DNA of 6,778 nt, taken from Candidatus Aenigmatarchaeota archaeon. Its GTDB lineage: Archaea > EX4484-52 > B79-G9. Below, piece by piece: positions 1-5,238 of this stretch. Each line of letters starts with the position of its first letter. Within the stretch, counting starts at the first letter, position 1. The stretch is taken from NCBI GenBank assembly GCA_023142905.1, contig JAGLIP010000043.1, positions 1 through 6,778 of the forward strand, written 5' to 3'. The notes below the pieces were generated by a model. The model searched no databases, was not told the origin of the DNA, and worked only from the letters and a program-made list of their open reading frames with translations. Both the position numbers and the translations under genes were made by a program.

Positions 1-835
1 TTGTTGTTGCGGCATCACCAACTGCAAGAACAAGTACGGCCATAAAAGCTATGTCTTTGCCGTAAAAAATAATTGATAATAATGCGCCTAAATTAAAGAA
101 AAAAGCACCTTTTCCCGGGAATTTTTTAGAGTCTTTTTTTCGCTCGACGCAATCCAGAATCCAGTCAATCACAGGTATTCTTGTTTTTTTAGCTATTTTT
201 GATAGCATATAACCAACGGCAACAATTCCTATAAGAACTGCAATTGCTGTTGTTTTGTCAAAAAAATAAATGGCATACGCTAAAAGTATTCCTGTCAGCA
301 TATGGACTGTTTGTCGCTTAATTTCGAACTGGTTTTTTTGAAACCTTTTTAGAAATGCGCTTATGTCCTGTTTTGCAATTATTCTGCTTATAACTATACC
401 AAGAATAGCTCCTGCGATTACATCCGTAAAATAATGCTGGGCAAGAATGATTCTTGACACTCCGATAAGCACTGCCCAAACCATGAACAGGTTTTGGTAT
501 CCTGGCTTTGCCCCAACTGCTGCAAAAGCAACTGCTGTGTGCCTGGAAGGAAATGGCATTCCGGATGATGTTGATGTCTCGGTTATGGAAAGGCCAGGAA
601 CCGCAATATAAGGCCGTTGTATTTGCGTAATCTGCTTTATGGTTTCTGCTGCAAGAACTACAAGACCTATAGACAAAGCAGCCATTGTTCCTTTTGTGGG
701 ATTTTCTTTGTATTTCATGTAAGGCACAATAATGATGAGAAGATATACAGACCAGCTTAAAATATTTGCCGCTATATGTATTTCGTTTGGAAGACTGTTC
801 AGATAATGCAATATTGCTAAATCAAAAGAAAACAT
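1..835 (-). CDS. PAP2-family lipid phosphatase fused to a CTP-dependent polyprenol/dolichol kinase-like domain (3' end outside window)
   Basis: Reading from ATG at 835 to the left edge gives 278 open codons without a stop, so the protein is C-terminally cut by the window. Residues 1-155 are a PAP2 phosphatase: KX6RP (K67...R74-P75), PSRH (96-99; the usual form is PSGH) and SRX5HX3D (S127, R128, H134, D138), which together give the phosphate-binding Arg/Lys residues and the catalytic His pair. Such enzymes dephosphorylate polyprenyl pyrophosphates or phosphatidic acids, usually at the outer face of the membrane. From residue 171 the sequence changes to the signature of the CTP-dependent kinases SEC59/DGK1/VTE5: E171-IKRQTVH178-xxxG182, then PGKGA (240-244) and GDAA (273-276) just before the edge. 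Several hydrophobic spans indicate an integral membrane protein. The start lies 4 nt after the stop of the COG2426 gene, so the two are co-transcribed. The natural substrate pair is probably dolichol/dolichyl (pyro)phosphate; diacylglycerol- or geranylgeraniol-type kinase activity is an alternative. Confidence 0.85.
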   Translation of the reverse strand, partial: MFSFDLAILHYLNSLPNEIHIAANILSWSVYLLIIIVPYMKYKENPTKGTMAALSIGLVVLAAETIKQITQIQRPYIAVPGLSITETSTSSGMPFPSRHTAVAFAAVGAKPGYQNLFMVWAVLIGVSRIILAQHYFTDVIAGAILGIVISRIIAKQDISAFLKRFQKNQFEIKRQTVHMLTGILLAYAIYFFDKTTAIAVLIGIVAVGYMLSKIAKKTRIPVIDWILDCVERKKDSKKFPGKGAFFFNLGALLSIIFYGKDIAFMAVLVLAVGDAATT

Positions 836-839
836 ACAC

Positions 840-1316
840 TCACTTCAGAATATATAAAAAGCCATTAGTCCCTAAAAATACAATTATTCCTGCAGCCAAT
901 ACTCCCGCGGCGATTACCAGAAATGATTTTTTTTGGTTAAGTTCAAGCACTGTTGATAAAAGAGCACCCGTCCATGCGCCTGTGCCCACAAAAGGAACGG
1001 CAACAAAGGAAAAAAGCGCAAGCTCTTCGTATATTTCAAATTTCTTGCGATTTTTCTCAACCAAACGAGTTATTTTGCGACCCATAATTTTGTGTATTAT
1101 GTCCATTATCATCTTTTGTCTTAAAACTAAAAGAAGTGGAATTACAACCAAAATGTTTAGAAAAACAGATGCAAAAAATACGGCTGCCGGGTCAAGACCT
1201 TTTGCAAGACCATATACTATTGATGCTCTTGCTTCGCCAAATGGCGTTACTGCAATAACAGCAAGTATCAACCACGGGTCAAGACCATAAATAAAAGAAA
1301 TGATTGTGTCAAGCAT
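840..1316 (-). CDS. COG2426 / small multidrug export (Sm_multidrug_ex) family membrane protein
   Basis: This is a 158-residue, strongly hydrophobic protein. It carries the two family hallmarks: PFGEARASI (25-33), after the first membrane span, and VAVPFVGTGAWTGALL (105-120), which resembles a re-entrant loop. Hydrophobic spans lie near residues 12-25, 43-66, 99-122 and 132-155, with a basic amphipathic stretch (77-95) between halves. The length is normal for the family. The name 'multidrug export' rests on thin evidence. The P-x-x-E and P-x-G-T-G-A elements recall DedA/VTT proteins, some of which flip polyprenyl phosphates. It sits 41 nt after rps2 and 4 nt before the PAP2-kinase fusion, a context that favours a role with lipid carriers over drug efflux. 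No Shine-Dalgarno sequence precedes ATG 1316; a TATA-like box 26 nt upstream suggests it also has its own leaderless transcript. The family call is firm, the function inferred. Confidence 0.85.
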   Translation of the reverse strand: MLDTIISFIYGLDPWLILAVIAVTPFGEARASIVYGLAKGLDPAAVFFASVFLNILVVIPLLLVLRQKMIMDIIHKIMGRKITRLVEKNRKKFEIYEELALFSFVAVPFVGTGAWTGALLSTVLELNQKKSFLVIAAGVLAAGIIVFLGTNGFLYILK

Positions 1317-1338
1317 AAGAAAACATTTATCTTGACAC

Positions 1339-1346
1339 TTTATATA
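1339..1346 (-). promoter_or_regulatory. TATA-like box for a leaderless COG2426 transcript
   Basis: On the minus strand the rps2-COG2426 spacer contains GAAGAAATATATAAAG. A purine-rich BRE-like GAAGAAA is followed by TATATAAA. The box centre is about 26 nt from the A of ATG 1316, the archaeal TATA-to-start distance, so transcription could begin on the start codon itself. The absence of a ribosome binding site before that ATG fits. This is inference from spacing; AT-rich spacers make chance matches common. Confidence 0.45.
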
Positions 1347-1357
1347 TTTCTTCGAAT

Positions 1358-1993
1358 TTATCTGTTATCCGGCATCTCAAAGTCTTCCAGAGTCTCTTTC
1401 ATCTCTGCGTCGCCTTTGATTGTACCTTTATTTTTCAGATATTCGCGTGCAAGTATCCAGAAAACAAGAGCAACTGATTTTTTCCCCTTGTTATTCATAG
1501 GAATGATTACATCAACGAATCTCGGATCGTTGAATGTATCGCACATTGCGATTATAGGGATATTTGCGTTGTAGGATTCCTGGATTGCCTGCTTGTCTGC
1601 AAAAGGATCAGTTATAACTGCGATTTTCGGCTCAATGTAATTTCTGTAATTCGGGTTTGTAAGTGTTCCGGGCATAAACCTACCCCATACTGCTTTTGAG
1701 CCTTCAACAGCTTTTGCAAATGTTGCGGTAGACTTGTGGCCGTTTCTTTTTCTTGAAACCACGAGAATATCTTCGGGCTCGTATTTTGAAAGAAGCTTTG
1801 CTGCAATTTTTATTTTTTCATTTATCTTTGAAATATCAAAAACCGCAAGCTTGTCAGGCCTTACTTTGTAAACATAATGCTCCATTGCTTTTAGTCTCTG
1901 CTTCATTCCTATGTGTATCCCTGAAGAAAGATATACATTCAATGGGACAAGCATCCCTGTATCTTTTTGAGTCTCTTTGTTTTCTTTTTCCAT
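1358..1993 (-). CDS. rps2: 30S ribosomal protein uS2 (archaeal Rps2/Sa type)
   Basis: This is a component of the small ribosomal subunit, bound near the head-body junction on the solvent side. The 211-residue protein is full length for archaeal uS2. Recognisable family segments are LVPLNVYLSSGIHIG (15-29), YKVRPDKLAVFDI, AAKLLSKYEPEDILVVS, GRFMPGTLTNPNYRNYIEPK (the most diagnostic block), ITDPFADKQAI, IPIIAMCDT, DVIIPMNNKGKKSVALVFWILAREYL, and a short acidic tail ending FEMPDNR. The start at 1993 is set by the AGGTGAT ribosome binding site just upstream; the ATG at 2000 is out of frame. In many archaea rps2 sits with rpoN-rpoK-eno and mvk. Here it instead heads its transcript, with a divergent nucleotidyltransferase gene on one side and lipid-membrane genes on the other. 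Confidence 0.97.
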   Translation of the reverse strand: MEKENKETQKDTGMLVPLNVYLSSGIHIGMKQRLKAMEHYVYKVRPDKLAVFDISKINEKIKIAAKLLSKYEPEDILVVSRKRNGHKSTATFAKAVEGSKAVWGRFMPGTLTNPNYRNYIEPKIAVITDPFADKQAIQESYNANIPIIAMCDTFNDPRFVDVIIPMNNKGKKSVALVFWILAREYLKNKGTIKGDAEMKETLEDFEMPDNR

Positions 1994-1998
1994 TATTC

Positions 1999-2005
1999 AT
2001 CACCT
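1999..2005 (-). promoter_or_regulatory. Ribosome binding site of rps2
   Basis: AGGTGAT on the minus strand, 5 nt before ATG 1993, matches the complement of the archaeal 16S 3' end (GGAGGTGATC). It selects 1993 over the out-of-frame ATG at 2000 that overlaps the site itself. Confidence 0.75.
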
Positions 2006-2024
2006 ATAGAATTTTAGTGTTAAC

Positions 2025-2039
2025 CGAACAAATCGTTCG
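2025..2039 (-). promoter_or_regulatory. Small hairpin in the presumed rps2 leader
   Basis: CGAAC (2025-2029) and GTTCG (2035-2039) can form a 5-bp stem with a 5-nt loop, about 32 nt ahead of the rps2 start. If the rps2 transcript begins at or beyond about 2048 (TATA-like CTTTATAG at 2072-2079, or TTTAAAAG near 2090-2097), the hairpin lies in its 5' leader. It could be a regulatory element or simply chance; no known archaeal uS2 leader motif is recognised. Confidence 0.25.
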
Positions 2040-2180
2040 ATGTGTCAAAGCAAAAGCTCTGCACCGTATGTTCTATAAAGAAGTGATATTCTTTTAAATG
2101 TTTCTAATGATGCCTTACCATATAATGTCTAATGTCTAAAAGAACTGTTTTATTAACTAGCTTGTTTTTATAAAACTCTG

Positions 2181-2196
2181 TCGCTTTTTTAAGCGA
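2181..2196. repeat. Perfect 6-bp inverted repeat in the divergent promoter region
   Basis: TCGCTT-TTTT-AAGCGA is a perfect dyad with a 4-nt loop. It lies 11 bp upstream of the TATA-like box of the nucleotidyltransferase gene, where an activator or repressor could bind. As RNA it would be a short hairpin. The 1994-2272 spacer otherwise holds only AT-rich promoter-like sequence, including a symmetric GTTTTTATAAAAC (2164-2175) that could serve either direction, and a tandem AATGTCT pair (2124-2137). Confidence 0.4.
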
Positions 2197-2206
2197 TTAA
2201 TGTAAA

Positions 2207-2216
2207 CTATATATAA
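2207..2216 (+). promoter_or_regulatory. TATA-like promoter element for the nucleotidyltransferase gene
   Basis: CTATATATAA is a good archaeal TATA box. A start site about 25 nt downstream (near 2237) would give a leader of roughly 35 nt that includes the GGTGA ribosome binding site at 2263-2267. The upstream TTTTTATAAAA at 2166-2174 is an alternative. Inferred from sequence and spacing only. Confidence 0.45.
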
Positions 2217-2262
2217 CTGAACAACACATTTAATTTGTATAGGGGCATAACAACTTATTATG

Positions 2263-2267
2263 GGTGA
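2263..2267 (+). promoter_or_regulatory. Ribosome binding site that fixes the nucleotidyltransferase start
   Basis: GGTGA lies 5 nt before ATG 2273. The in-frame GTG at 2264 lies inside this site, so the longer GTG-initiated reading (455 residues) is unlikely. Confidence 0.7.
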
Positions 2268-2272
2268 AATTA

Positions 2273-3631
2273 ATGGTTGCAAAAATAAAGAAAAATAATG
2301 TTTCAAACGCAGATAAAGAAGAAAAAACAAACAAAAAAAACAATAAAGAAACTGCAAAAAAAGAAAAAGAAGTCGGTACCCTTCTTGAGGGTGCTGACAA
2401 AAAAACGCCTGAAGAAAAAAAGAAAATGACTGAAGAAGAAAAAAAGAAAAGAGAATCGCAGGAAAAACGATTTAAGATTGCAACAGATTTCTCAAAAGAG
2501 CTTATTCTCAAATTCAAGAAATCCGTAAAATCAGTTATTGTTTATGGCTCTACTGCAACCGGAACCCATAAAGAGACCTCAGACATTGATGTTTTTGTTG
2601 TAATGGATGACACAAAAGTTGACGGCGCTATACCTCAGGAAGTAAAAGACCGCATTTGGAATGAGCTGCTTGCACTAGCAAAAAAAACAAATGACACCCA
2701 TAAGCTAAAGGAGGGCCAGGGAATAACTCTTCAGGCATTTATGTTTTTGACTGAATTCTGGGAGAATATGCGTGTTGCAGAACCGGTTTTAATGGCGATT
2801 TTAAGAAACGGTGTTCCTGTTTTCGATGTTGGTGTTTTCATGCCTGCAAAAAGGATGCTCCAAAGAGGAAAAATTCCGACAACAAAAGAAGCAGTTGACC
2901 AAAAAATGCATGCTGCTCCGGAATTTGTAAAGTATGCTTTAGGGCGTATAAAATCTTCCGGCCATTATATGGAGCAGGCAATGGCAACAGCAGGAAACGC
3001 AGCATTGATGTTTATTGGCAGAATGCCGCAAAACAAGGAAGATGTACCAACGGCAATAAAAGAGTCATTCTGTGACCAAAAGCTTTTAGAAGAAAGGTTT
3101 GCTGTTGAGGCGCAGAAAATACGCGATTTTGCAAAAAAGCTCGAGCATGTAAAAGATGAAGAAATAATCGGTCTTGGTGTGGAAGTTGATTCGCATTTAA
3201 AAATGACAGATGAGTTTGTAAAGAGAATGGCCAACCTCATAAAGGAACTTGACCAGAAAAAGAAGGGTTCGGTATTAATGAATACTTATAAAACTTTTTT
3301 GAAAGCGGATGTTGGCGCGCTTAAATACATCGGCATCAAGCCACCGGAATCTCTTCAGGATTTGCCCACGATAATGCATGAAAAATTCCCGCAGCTAAAG
3401 GATTTACATAAAGAACTTTTCGACGGGCTTACAAAGTATCTTTTAATGATAAAAGACGGCAAGGAAAGCGCAATTCCTGAAAGGAATGTCTACGAACTTC
3501 GGGAAAAGACAAAAATGTTTGTCCTTGATTTAGGCAAGCACTTAAAGGATCTTAAAGACAAGGGCATTATAAAGAATCCAGAAGACCACAGCAAGTTCGT
3601 GCCTGAAATGCGTGATGAAAAGAAGAAGTGA
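2273..3631 (+). CDS. Nucleotidyltransferase (pol-beta/MNT fold) with charged N-terminal tail and helical HEPN-like C-terminal region
   Basis: The product has 452 residues. Residues 1-68 are a Lys/Glu/Asn-rich, probably disordered and partly coiled-coil tail. Residues 75-190 form a pol-beta-type nucleotidyltransferase: VIVYGS (88-93), then SDID (103-106) with the two metal-binding Asp residues 104 and 106. The strand where a third carboxylate usually sits reads GITLQAF (150-156) without an acidic residue, followed by LTEFWE. A conserved linker (LQRGKIPTTKEAVD, 196-209) leads to an all-helical region (210-325) that resembles HEPN domains; a formal R-x5-H match is R225/H231. The last 125 residues are also helical and charged. 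Proteins of this layout recur in DPANN-like archaea, as I recall, without a proven substrate. Transfer of a nucleotide to protein or RNA, as in MNT-HEPN modules, is possible but inferred. The gene is first in the plus-strand block; its TGA overlaps the GTG that begins the methyltransferase remnant. Confidence 0.85.
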   Translation: MVAKIKKNNVSNADKEEKTNKKNNKETAKKEKEVGTLLEGADKKTPEEKKKMTEEEKKKRESQEKRFKIATDFSKELILKFKKSVKSVIVYGSTATGTHKETSDIDVFVVMDDTKVDGAIPQEVKDRIWNELLALAKKTNDTHKLKEGQGITLQAFMFLTEFWENMRVAEPVLMAILRNGVPVFDVGVFMPAKRMLQRGKIPTTKEAVDQKMHAAPEFVKYALGRIKSSGHYMEQAMATAGNAALMFIGRMPQNKEDVPTAIKESFCDQKLLEERFAVEAQKIRDFAKKLEHVKDEEIIGLGVEVDSHLKMTDEFVKRMANLIKELDQKKKGSVLMNTYKTFLKADVGALKYIGIKPPESLQDLPTIMHEKFPQLKDLHKELFDGLTKYLLMIKDGKESAIPERNVYELREKTKMFVLDLGKHLKDLKDKGIIKNPEDHSKFVPEMRDEKKK

Positions 3632-3819
3632 TAAACAAAAAAATAACTTCCTTTTCGGTTAATGCTTCGGTCACTTTTATCTCTTTTTTCCTTAAAGGCG
3701 CATCAATTCTCGATGTTGGCTTACGGTTCTGGAAAAGATGTATCTATTTCTACAGATAAGGAATTTAAAGTTGCAGGATTGCCCTTTCAGAAAAAATGCC
3801 TGAAATTGCAACCAACTAA
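3628..3819 (+). pseudogene. Decayed N-terminal fragment of a class I SAM-dependent methyltransferase
   Basis: Starting from GTG 3628, overlapping the preceding stop as GTGA, the frame reads ...FLKGASILDVG up to 3720, which is the strand and glycine loop of SAM-binding motif I. The frame then breaks and is soon lost to a stop. Shifting by one base (an extra T at about 3721) continues the motif as YGSGKDVSIST...EFKVAG (3722-3778). A second shift of the opposite sign at about 3779 resumes with LSEKMPEIATN (3784-3816), the usual 'GIDLSEKMLEIA' segment, then TAA. The joined product matches roughly the first 65 residues of a methyltransferase with a Cys-to-Tyr change in motif I, and nothing after the stop continues it. 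Two indels plus truncation mean it is broken, or that sequencing errors add to a real truncation. What remains shows no SAM-acidic motif II or substrate domain. Confidence 0.7.
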
Positions 3820-3905
3820 TCAATAATGTAAAGATATATTAAAAACAAAAACCAATTAATAACATAAAATTTGATGTTCCCAGATACGGCATAATTTGTT
3901 TGATT

Positions 3906-3952
3906 CTTGTTTGTGTATATGCACAGCACAAACAAGTGTTGTTTTTGTTTTT
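3906..3952 (+). terminator. 10-bp perfect inverted repeat followed by T-runs (terminator or leader hairpin)
   Basis: CTTGTTTGTG (3906-3915) and CACAAACAAG (3927-3936) pair perfectly across an 11-nt loop, and TTGTTTTTGTTTTT follows directly (3939-3952). Hairpin plus T-runs looks like an intrinsic terminator for the nucleotidyltransferase/pseudogene transcript; in archaea the T-runs alone may suffice. The right arm can also pair with the T-tract (AAACAA 3930-3935 with TTGTTT 3939-3944), giving two mutually exclusive folds upstream of the GerW-family gene. The rest of 3820-4023 is AT-rich spacer with TATA-like stretches (3914-3920, 3988-3995) and no gene that I can support. Confidence 0.45.
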
Positions 3953-4010
3953 GCTCGTTGGTTATTAGATTATGGATGTTTTGTGGGATTAAAAAGCTTA
4001 ATTTAAGAAT

Positions 4011-4016
4011 GGGGTG
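4011..4016 (+). promoter_or_regulatory. Ribosome binding site of the GerW-family gene
   Basis: GGGGTG lies 7 nt before ATG 4024 and matches most of GGAGGTG. It selects ATG 4024 over the upstream in-frame start at 3907, which would add 39 residues unlike any GerW protein and would lie in the inverted repeat. Confidence 0.6.
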
Positions 4017-4023
4017 TATTAAA

Positions 4024-4419
4024 ATGGATGTAGAAAAAATTATAAAAACAACAACAGAAGAATTGGAGAAACTCGTATCTACAGAAACGGTTGTTGGAAA
4101 GCCGCAAGTAATTGAAGGCACAACACTAATACCCGTAAATAAGATATCTTTCGGTTTTGGTGCCGGTGGAGGGACTGGAACCGGAAAAGAAAAAGAAGGT
4201 AGTGGTGAAGGGGGCGGATGTGGTGCTGGTGCCGGAGTTGAGCCTGTTGCATTCATCGCTGTTGATAAAAACGGCGTAAAAGTATACCAACTGAAACATA
4301 AAGGGACTGTATCCACAGCAATGGATATTATTGCCGAAAAATGCCCGGAAATAATTAACAAAGGCATGGATGTCATAACAAAAATCAAAGAGAAGAAAGA
4401 AGAAGAAAAGAAAAAATAG
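4024..4419 (+). CDS. GerW/YtfJ-family protein
   Basis: The 131-residue protein has the family order: an amphipathic helix with DVEKIIKTTTEELEKLV (2-18), TVVGKPQVIEGTTLIPVNK (22-40), the hallmark ISFGFGAGGG (41-50), a Gly-rich loop (GEGGGCGAGAGVEP, 61-74), the strand PVAFIAVDKNGVKVYQL (74-90), and a C-terminal helix ending in a Lys/Glu tail. In Bacillus subtilis YtfJ (GerW) is needed for proper spore germination, but homologues occur widely in non-sporulating bacteria and some archaea, where the role is unknown. Cys66 inside the Gly-rich loop is the only cysteine there and could bind metal or be modified. A DUF2953 gene follows 17 nt later, as in Bacilli. Fusion, truncation or frameshift are not seen. 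Family assignment is strong; function in an archaeon is unknown. Confidence 0.9.
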   Translation: MDVEKIIKTTTEELEKLVSTETVVGKPQVIEGTTLIPVNKISFGFGAGGGTGTGKEKEGSGEGGGCGAGAGVEPVAFIAVDKNGVKVYQLKHKGTVSTAMDIIAEKCPEIINKGMDVITKIKEKKEEEKKK

Positions 4420-4436
4420 AAGCTTGATGATTGCGA

Positions 4437-5060
4437 ATGGCTTCGCTTATTGCAGTAATAGTTTTGTTAATGTTTTTGATAGTGTTTATTCTAATTTATA
4501 TACCTTTTAGGATTAATCTATCCGGCAAAAAAACAGGCGAAAATATGAAGCTTGTGATGGATTTTTCCTGGCTGTTCAATGGCGCAATCTTAAGATTTTG
4601 TATATTGCAAAAGAACTATTCTTTATATCTTGCAGGCAAAGAAATTCTCACTAAACGAATTTCCGAGAAAAAGAAAGAAAAAAAGATGCCGCTAAAGGAA
4701 AAAAAGAAACAAATTCCCTTTTCAAAAGACATCATAAAGCCATTGTTGCGATTTGTAGAAGACCTGCTTAATTCTTTTTCTATTGAAAAACTTCACATAA
4801 AAGCAGATGTCGGCTTTAAGAATCGCGCAACAACAGGAATGCTTGCAGGATATGTCTATGCGATTAAAGGTGTGCTTTCAAATAAAGGCTTGAAAAAAAG
4901 CGTTGTTCTTTTTCAACCGAATTTTAATGAAGAGCAGTTTGATTTTAGAGTTTATTTCAGAGCAAGCAACAGGATTGCAAATATTGTGCCCCCCATAATA
5001 CATTTTGTGGCATCAAAACCAGTTAGAAGGACGATAAAAAATAGAATTTTTGGCGGATAA
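4437..5060 (+). CDS. DUF2953 (YtfI-like) membrane-anchored protein
   Basis: The product has 207 residues from ATG 4437; a TTG at 4431 would add two residues, and neither start has a strong ribosome binding site (TTGATGA at 4424-4430 is the best candidate). Residues 3-24 form one transmembrane helix. A beta-rich stretch (25-70) follows, then a very basic linker (75-100, mostly Lys), an amphipathic segment (IKPLLRFVEDLLNSFSIEKLHI, about 100-121), and the DUF2953 core ADVGFKNRATTGMLAGYVYA (123-142) with its Gly/Asp and A-x-TG pattern. The tail 180-207 is hydrophobic then basic. In Bacilli YtfI (DUF2953) is encoded next to YtfJ (GerW), the same pairing as here in the order GerW-DUF2953. A joint membrane-linked function is likely but undefined; no catalytic residues are recognised. 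Confidence 0.8.
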   Translation: MASLIAVIVLLMFLIVFILIYIPFRINLSGKKTGENMKLVMDFSWLFNGAILRFCILQKNYSLYLAGKEILTKRISEKKKEKKMPLKEKKKQIPFSKDIIKPLLRFVEDLLNSFSIEKLHIKADVGFKNRATTGMLAGYVYAIKGVLSNKGLKKSVVLFQPNFNEEQFDFRVYFRASNRIANIVPPIIHFVASKPVRRTIKNRIFGG

Positions 5061-5061
5061 A

Positions 5062-5238
5062 ATGAAAAGAAATGAATTATTCCGAAAAAAAGAAACAGTG
5101 AAAACAAAGAGTGTGGTTGTCGGAAATGTCCGAATGACAATAACATTTAGGATATTAGTTATTGTCTCACCCAATGAACCAAAAACAGGATATGCTTCTG
5201 TTGTACCTATAAGGACAGAAATTGAATATACCTCATAG
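5062..5238 (+). CDS. Possible 58-residue small protein coupled to DUF2953
   Basis: ATG 5062 lies one base after the TAA of the DUF2953 gene (TAAAATG), and GGCGGAT at 5051-5057 is a fair ribosome binding site. The protein begins with a basic segment (MKRNELFRKKETVKTKS), continues with a beta-rich centre (VVVGNVRMTITFRILVIVS, 18-36), and ends GYASVVPIRTEIEYTS. It has no signal peptide or clear transmembrane helix, though residues 26-36 are fairly hydrophobic. Base use resembles the neighbours (A-rich, Lys AAA). Its last 6 bases overlap the convergent tmk gene. I do not recognise a family. It is the only gene-like reading in the 172-nt gap, and coupling supports it, but a chance frame cannot be excluded. 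Confidence 0.45.
   Translation: MKRNELFRKKETVKTKSVVVGNVRMTITFRILVIVSPNEPKTGYASVVPIRTEIEYTS

Noticed and set aside
766..1290. A 174-residue plus-strand open frame
   Set aside because: It is antisense to the COG2426 gene and the start of the phosphatase fusion, both of which have clear family motifs.
1994..2006. GTGATGA resembling a box C of a C/D guide RNA
   Set aside because: It coincides with the rps2 ribosome binding site and no box D (CTGA) with matching spacing was found.
2264..2272. GTG start for the nucleotidyltransferase
   Set aside because: The GTG is part of the GGTGA ribosome binding site that serves ATG 2273.
3907..4023. Upstream in-frame extension of the GerW-family gene
   Set aside because: The added residues (Cys/Phe-rich) do not fit the family, and ATG 4024 has a GGGGTG ribosome binding site and the family's usual N-terminus.
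3816..4388. A 190-residue Pro/Ser-rich minus-strand open frame
   Set aside because: It is the antisense reading of the Gly-rich GerW-family gene (Gly codons become Pro/Ala), crosses the inverted repeat and has no recognisable domain.
5226..5238. 13-bp direct repeat ATATACCTCATAG, also at 6656-6668, flanking the tmk and protease genes
   Set aside because: A single AT-rich 13-mer match is near what chance gives in a window of this size, and no integrase, transposase or other sign of mobility is present.
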